This document shows positions 60,305 through 64,000 of a DNA stretch of 64,000 nt, piece after piece. The notes under the pieces were generated by a model, which worked only from the letters and a program-made list of their open reading frames with translations, was not told the DNA's origin and made no database searches. Numbering within the stretch: position 1 is the stretch's first letter; every line of letters starts with the position of its first letter. The position numbers were made by a program, and so were the translations under genes. Source of the stretch: Alphaproteobacteria bacterium (lineage in GTDB: Bacteria; Pseudomonadota; Alphaproteobacteria; JANQMY01); assembly GCA_028289425.1 (NCBI GenBank), contig JANQPL010000003.1:248001-312000 (forward strand). The letters are read 5' to 3'.

Positions 60305-61390
60305 ATGACGATCACGGAATTTTCCCAGGCAAAATGGACACCGGACAGCCGGTCTCAGAATGGACACCGCAAGAGACGGGTCTTGGTGGCGACCGATGCG
60401 TGGAAGCCGCAAATCAATGGTGTTGTCCGCACCCTTGATATCTTGGGCAAAGAGCTCGAGAAGATCGACATCGAGATCAAATATCTCGAGCCCGGATTGT
60501 TCAGCACACTGCCGTTACCGTCTTATCCCGAAATCAAGCTGGCCCTGAACCCGTGGTGGCACACGCCCGACATTATTCGGGAGTTTGGTCCGGATGCGAT
60601 CCATATCGCAACCGAAGGGCCTATTGGATTGGCAGCGCGCCGGTACTGCCTTCAAAATGGCCGCGCCTTCACCACGTCGTTTCATACGCGGTTCCCCGAA
60701 TACATCCACGCGCGCACCGGCCTGCCGCCCCATTGGTTTTACAAATATCTCCAATGGTTTCACGGGCCGACGTCCGGGCTCATGGTGACCACAAGCACCC
60801 TCATGAAAGAATTGGAAGGCTATGGCTTTGCGAACCTTCGCCTGTGGGAGCGGGGGGTCGATCTTGACCTGTTTCGGCCGCAGGATAAGTCCTGGCTCAA
60901 ATTGTCCCGGCCGATATGGTCTTATGTGGGCCGCGTGGCAGTTGAAAAGAACCTTGAAGCGTTCCTCGATCTCGATTTGCCGGGGTCAAAGATGATTGTG
61001 GGCGACGGCCCCCAATTGGCCAGCTTGAAAGAGCAATACCCGCACGTCCATTTCACGGGGCCGAAGACCGGTCAGGAGCTGAGCGCGTACTACGCCGCAA
61101 GCGATTGTTTCGTTTTTCCCAGCAAAACCGACACTTTTGGTCTGGTGATCCTTGAGGCCCTGGCCAGCGGTGTGCCGGTCGCCGCCTATCCGGTCCAGGG
61201 CCCCAACAACATTATCGGCGACCGCCCTGTGGGCGCACTGAATGAAGATTTGCGCGCCGCCTGCATGGCCGCGCTTCAAATCGACCCGGCCCGCTGCCGC
61301 GAATACGCATTGCGCTTCTCGTGGAGTGCATGTACAGAGCAGTTCGTCGGCAATCTGGCTTTCCAGGAAAGCAGTGCCCGCGCGGCCTAA
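60305..61390 (+). CDS. GT4-family glycosyltransferase
   Basis: A 361-residue GT-B glycosyltransferase. The N-terminal domain has VLVATDAWKPQINGVVRTL (about 27-45) and IHIATEGPIGLAARRY, typical of alpha-mannosyltransferase (MgtA/PimB-like) relatives; the nucleotide-binding C-terminal domain shows YVGRVAVEKNLEAFL near 205 and the acidic E-x7-E region PSKTDTFGLVILEALASGVPVAAYPVQGP near 280. It probably transfers a sugar from a nucleotide donor to a diacylglycerol-like lipid. It belongs with the LpxH-like gene. Confidence 0.92.
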   Translation: MTITEFSQAKWTPDSRSQNGHRKRRVLVATDAWKPQINGVVRTLDILGKELEKIDIEIKYLEPGLFSTLPLPSYPEIKLALNPWWHTPDIIREFGPDAIHIATEGPIGLAARRYCLQNGRAFTTSFHTRFPEYIHARTGLPPHWFYKYLQWFHGPTSGLMVTTSTLMKELEGYGFANLRLWERGVDLDLFRPQDKSWLKLSRPIWSYVGRVAVEKNLEAFLDLDLPGSKMIVGDGPQLASLKEQYPHVHFTGPKTGQELSAYYAASDCFVFPSKTDTFGLVILEALASGVPVAAYPVQGPNNIIGDRPVGALNEDLRAACMAALQIDPARCREYALRFSWSACTEQFVGNLAFQESSARAA

Positions 61391-61433
61391 CGCCGCCTTT
61401 TTCAGAACTCGTTACAGTAAGGCGCTCCATCGC

Positions 61434-63278
61434 ATGGACTTGCGGAATATTGCCATTATCGCGCATGTGGATCATGGCAAGACCACACTCGTCGATCAGC
61501 TGCTCAAACAGAGCGGGACCTTTCGCGAAAACCAAACGGTTGCGGAACGCGCGATGGATTCCAACGATCTGGAGCGCGAGCGCGGCATCACCATTCTGGC
61601 AAAATGCACCAGTGTGGAATGGGCCGGCACCGGGACACCGACACGCATCAACATTGTCGACACGCCGGGGCATGCGGATTTTGGCGGCGAAGTGGAACGC
61701 ATCCTGTCCATGGTGGACGGCGTTATTCTCTTAGTAGATGCCGCTGAAGGCCCCATGCCGCAAACCAAATTCGTCACATCTAAAGCGTTGCGCCTGGGTC
61801 TCAAACCAATCGTTGTCATCAACAAGATCGACCGCCAAGACGCGCGCCCCGACGAAGTGCATGAAGAGGTCTTTGATCTTTTTGCCGCCTTGGACGCAGA
61901 TGAAGAACAGCTGGACTTCCCTCTGCTTTATGCATCCGGGCGGGACGGATGGGCCACCACAGACCTGCAACACGCAAACAATGATCTAGCACCGCTGTTC
62001 GCCTGCATAATCGAAAACGTGCCGCCGCCTCGCCTGATTGAGCGCGCGACGGAGGCGCCGTTCCGAATGTTGGCGACAACGGTTGAACGCGACCCGTATC
62101 TGGGGCGGGTCCTTACCGGCCGGATCGATCAAGGAATCGTGAAGCCAAACCAAACAATCAAGGCACTGAGTATTTCGGGTGAGCAAATCGAAACAGGGCG
62201 GGTCACGCGCGTCCTCGCATTTCGTGGACTTACGCGACAGCCCATTGAGGAAGGAGACGCGGGTGACATTGTCGCCATTGCCGGTCTGTCCGAGGCCACC
62301 GTGGCCCATACGCTGTGCGATCCGGCCGTCACGGAGACAATAGCTGCAAATCCTATCGATCCGCCGACCCTCGCGGTAACTTTTTCGATCAACGACTCGC
62401 CGCTGGCCGGTCGCGACGGCAGCAAAGTGCAGTCCCGCGTCATCGAAGAGCGACTAATGCGCGAAGCAGAAGGGAATGTAGCCATTCAGGTGACGCGTAC
62501 GGAAGAAAAGGATGCCTTCGAAGTCTCCGGCCGCGGTGAACTGCAGATCGGCATATTGGTCGAAACCATGCGGCGCGAAGGCTTTGAGCTTTCCATCAGC
62601 CGGCCGCGGGTCATCTTTCGAAAGGACCCGAAAACGGGCAAGCGCCTTGAGCCGATCGAAGAGGTCGTCATTGATGTAGATGACGATTACACCGGCGTGA
62701 TCATCGAAAAGCTCACCGCGCGCAAAGGCAGCTTGGAAGACATGCGTCCCACCGGTGGCGGGAAGACCAGGTTGACGCTTCACGTCCCCTCCCGCGGTCT
62801 GGTGGGATATCACGGGGAATTCCTAACCGATACCCGCGGTACAGGCGTGATGAACCGGCTATTCCATTCTTACGATGTATATCGCGGCCCAATCAGCGGT
62901 CGCACCAATGGCGTTCTCGTCTCTAAGGAACAGGGAAAGGCGGTTCCCTATGCTCTGTGGAACTTGGAAGAAAGGGGCACGATGTTCATTGCTCCGGGTA
63001 CAGATGTCTATCAGGGCATGATTATTGGCGAGAATGCCCGCTCGAATGATCTGGACGTGAATCCGTTAAAGGCGAAACAACTGACCAATATTCGCGCGGC
63101 CGGTAAAGACGACGCCGTGCGGGTGACACCTCCCCGACTGCTGGCCCTGGAAGAGGCCATTGCCTATGTGGCGGATGATGAGCTGGTCGAAGTGACACCA
63201 AACTTCGTCCGTTTAAGGAAGCGCGAATTGCTGCCCCACATGCGAAAACGCGCCCAGAAGGAAGAAGCCGCAAGCTAA
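61434..63278 (+). CDS. typA: Translational GTPase TypA/BipA
   Basis: A 614-residue ribosome-associated GTPase of the EF-G superfamily. G1 is [16 protein letters not shown] (7-22), G2/switch ERGITILAK near 50, G3 [12 protein letters not shown] near 80, G4 NKIDR near 133, followed by domains II, III and V ([23 protein letters not shown]) and the BipA-specific C-terminal domain. It helps ribosome assembly and stress adaptation. The ATG at 61434 places G1 at the usual distance; an ATG at 61242 would overlap the glycosyltransferase gene. Confidence 0.97.
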   Translation: MDLRNIAIIAHVDHGKTTLVDQLLKQSGTFRENQTVAERAMDSNDLERERGITILAKCTSVEWAGTGTPTRINIVDTPGHADFGGEVERILSMVDGVILLVDAAEGPMPQTKFVTSKALRLGLKPIVVINKIDRQDARPDEVHEEVFDLFAALDADEEQLDFPLLYASGRDGWATTDLQHANNDLAPLFACIIENVPPPRLIERATEAPFRMLATTVERDPYLGRVLTGRIDQGIVKPNQTIKALSISGEQIETGRVTRVLAFRGLTRQPIEEGDAGDIVAIAGLSEATVAHTLCDPAVTETIAANPIDPPTLAVTFSINDSPLAGRDGSKVQSRVIEERLMREAEGNVAIQVTRTEEKDAFEVSGRGELQIGILVETMRREGFELSISRPRVIFRKDPKTGKRLEPIEEVVIDVDDDYTGVIIEKLTARKGSLEDMRPTGGGKTRLTLHVPSRGLVGYHGEFLTDTRGTGVMNRLFHSYDVYRGPISGRTNGVLVSKEQGKAVPYALWNLEERGTMFIAPGTDVYQGMIIGENARSNDLDVNPLKAKQLTNIRAAGKDDAVRVTPPRLLALEEAIAYVADDELVEVTPNFVRLRKRELLPHMRKRAQKEEAAS

Positions 63279-63466
63279 ACCTGACAAGCAGCGCGGCAAG
63301 GGCGATAACCTAAAAGAGTTACCAATAATCATTCTATTTTGAGTTGATCCTCGGCGAATGATTGGTGTAGGTATGGCGACCAATTGCGTTGCCCGGCGTG
63401 TTCACCCCACGCGTCATCGATTGATTTTGGGGCAACTCCTGTCCTTTTCCGTGGAGACTCGTGCTT

Positions 63467-63856
63467 ATGGTTCATCCGGTGGACGCATTTGTTGGGCAGA
63501 AGCTGCGCAATCGTCGATGGATGATGGGGCTCACCCAGCAAAAACTTGCGGATATGGTGGGCGTCCGGTTTCAGCAAATCCAGAAATATGAGAGCGGGGT
63601 CAACCGGGTCAGCGCAAGCCGTTTGTGGGATCTGAGTCAAGCATTGGATGTTTCGGTCGGGTTCTTCTTTGACGGATATCAGGGCGACATGCCTGGCGAA
63701 AACCCTGATGCGGCCATACCGGAAGCGGGCATCATGAATCATAAAGAGACGATAGATTTGGTGCGTGCCTATTATGGGATTGATCCCCCTGCCCGCTCCT
63801 GTCTTCTTGAACTCATGAAGACCTTAACCGCGGATCAGAACCAGCAGATGGCTTGA
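63467..63856 (+). CDS. XRE-family helix-turn-helix regulator
   Basis: A 129-residue protein with an HTH_XRE domain at about 8-63 (VGQKLRNRRWMMGLTQQKLADMVGVRFQQIQKYESGVNRVSASRLWDLSQALDVSVGFFF) and a C-terminal tail with a possible coiled helix (HKETIDLVRAYYGIDPPARSCLLELMKTL). This form is common in alphaproteobacteria. The ATG at 63467 is preferred over an adjacent GTG at 63461. It precedes the HisN-like gene by 62 bp; its targets are not known. Confidence 0.87.
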   Translation: MVHPVDAFVGQKLRNRRWMMGLTQQKLADMVGVRFQQIQKYESGVNRVSASRLWDLSQALDVSVGFFFDGYQGDMPGENPDAAIPEAGIMNHKETIDLVRAYYGIDPPARSCLLELMKTLTADQNQQMA

Positions 63857-63918
63857 GCTTGTTGGGGGAATAAGGCAGGGTCGTACAACCAATCGCAACG
63901 CCCTGAGATATTCGCAAT

Positions 63919-64000
63919 ATGACAACTCATGCCTCGTTCGCGGCATTCGCTGAAACCCTCGCCGACGCTGCGCGGGAAAAGACGCTTCCCCATTTTCGAA
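63919..64000 (+). CDS. Inositol monophosphatase / HisN-like gene, 5' end only (cut by window edge)
   Basis: The ATG at 63919 opens a frame to the window end (27 codons) reading as FAAFAETLADAAREKTLPHFR, the usual helix at the start of HisN-type histidinol-phosphatases and other inositol monophosphatase family enzymes. Only this N-terminal helix is visible, so the exact substrate class is inferred. Confidence 0.55.
   Translation, partial: MTTHASFAAFAETLADAAREKTLPHFR

Noticed and set aside
61242-61433. Upstream start for TypA adding 64 residues
   Set aside because: The extension overlaps the glycosyltransferase gene and lies ahead of a normal TypA N-terminus.

Overview
The window is one continuous stretch of a GC-rich (roughly 57% by eye) bacterial chromosome that looks alphaproteobacterial, most likely Hyphomicrobiales or Parvibaculum-like. 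The evidence is the order tRNA-Val(GAC) / CpdR-type response regulator / N-formylglutamate amidohydrolase, an MmgR (alpha-r8)-like small RNA candidate with a UUUCCUCCCU motif, a lytic transglycosylase, an LpxH-like phosphatase followed by a GT4 glycosyltransferase, and short palindromic intergenic repeats of a kind common in that class. No insertion sequence, prophage, CRISPR array or rRNA was seen. The assignment is inference, not a phylogeny.

Left part (1-16 kb), accessory catabolism. A Spinster-like MFS transporter (cut by the left edge) diverges from eutB-eutC, the two subunits of B12-dependent ethanolamine ammonia-lyase, without other eut or microcompartment genes. Co-directional genes follow: a metallophosphoesterase, an ABM-fold monooxygenase, an ACMSD-type amidohydrolase, a second amidohydrolase behind a perfect 19-bp inverted repeat, an enoyl-CoA hydratase and a phytanoyl-CoA dioxygenase. 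Facing them are a sodium:solute symporter and a nitroreductase. Next come an orphan Tat-exported molybdenum hydroxylase large subunit, a 103-bp REP-like palindromic element, and a leftward SDR / luciferase-like oxidoreductase / TetR set.

Central operon (16.4-27.5 kb). A TetR regulator diverges, across a candidate 24-bp operator, from an acyclic-terpene-utilisation (atu)-like operon: AtuA-like protein, two tandem carboxyltransferase subunits, acyl-CoA dehydrogenase, enoyl-CoA hydratase, one biotin carboxylase/carrier subunit, a nitronate-monooxygenase-like protein and a DinB-fold TIGR03084-like protein. The likely job is carboxylation, hydration and beta-oxidation of a branched or isoprenoid acyl-CoA.

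Mixed region (27.5-50.9 kb). It holds a glutaminase, another luciferase-like enzyme, an unrecognised small-protein / outer-membrane-barrel pair, an exported amidohydrolase, several NTF2/SnoaL-fold proteins, TrhO, a GST, a limonene-epoxide-hydrolase-like enzyme, a leftward lipoprotein / DUF3604 / parvulin / HupE set, a secreted VWA protein with tandem repeats, SDRs, a leucine-dehydrogenase-like enzyme, a LysR/MAPEG pair, and an FAD monooxygenase / atypical-SDR operon controlled, probably, by a TetR protein through a 42-bp near-palindrome.

Right part (51-64 kb). The most unusual locus is a secreted 111-aa protein diverging from a coupled pair: an asparagine-synthetase-like ATP-dependent ligase and an aspartyl/asparaginyl beta-hydroxylase. 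After it come a PAS / EAL-like hypothetical, then core genes: tRNA-Val, cpdR, N-formylglutamate amidohydrolase, the sRNA candidate, lytic transglycosylase, LpxH-like phosphatase, GT4, typA, an XRE regulator and the start of an inositol-monophosphatase/HisN-like gene.
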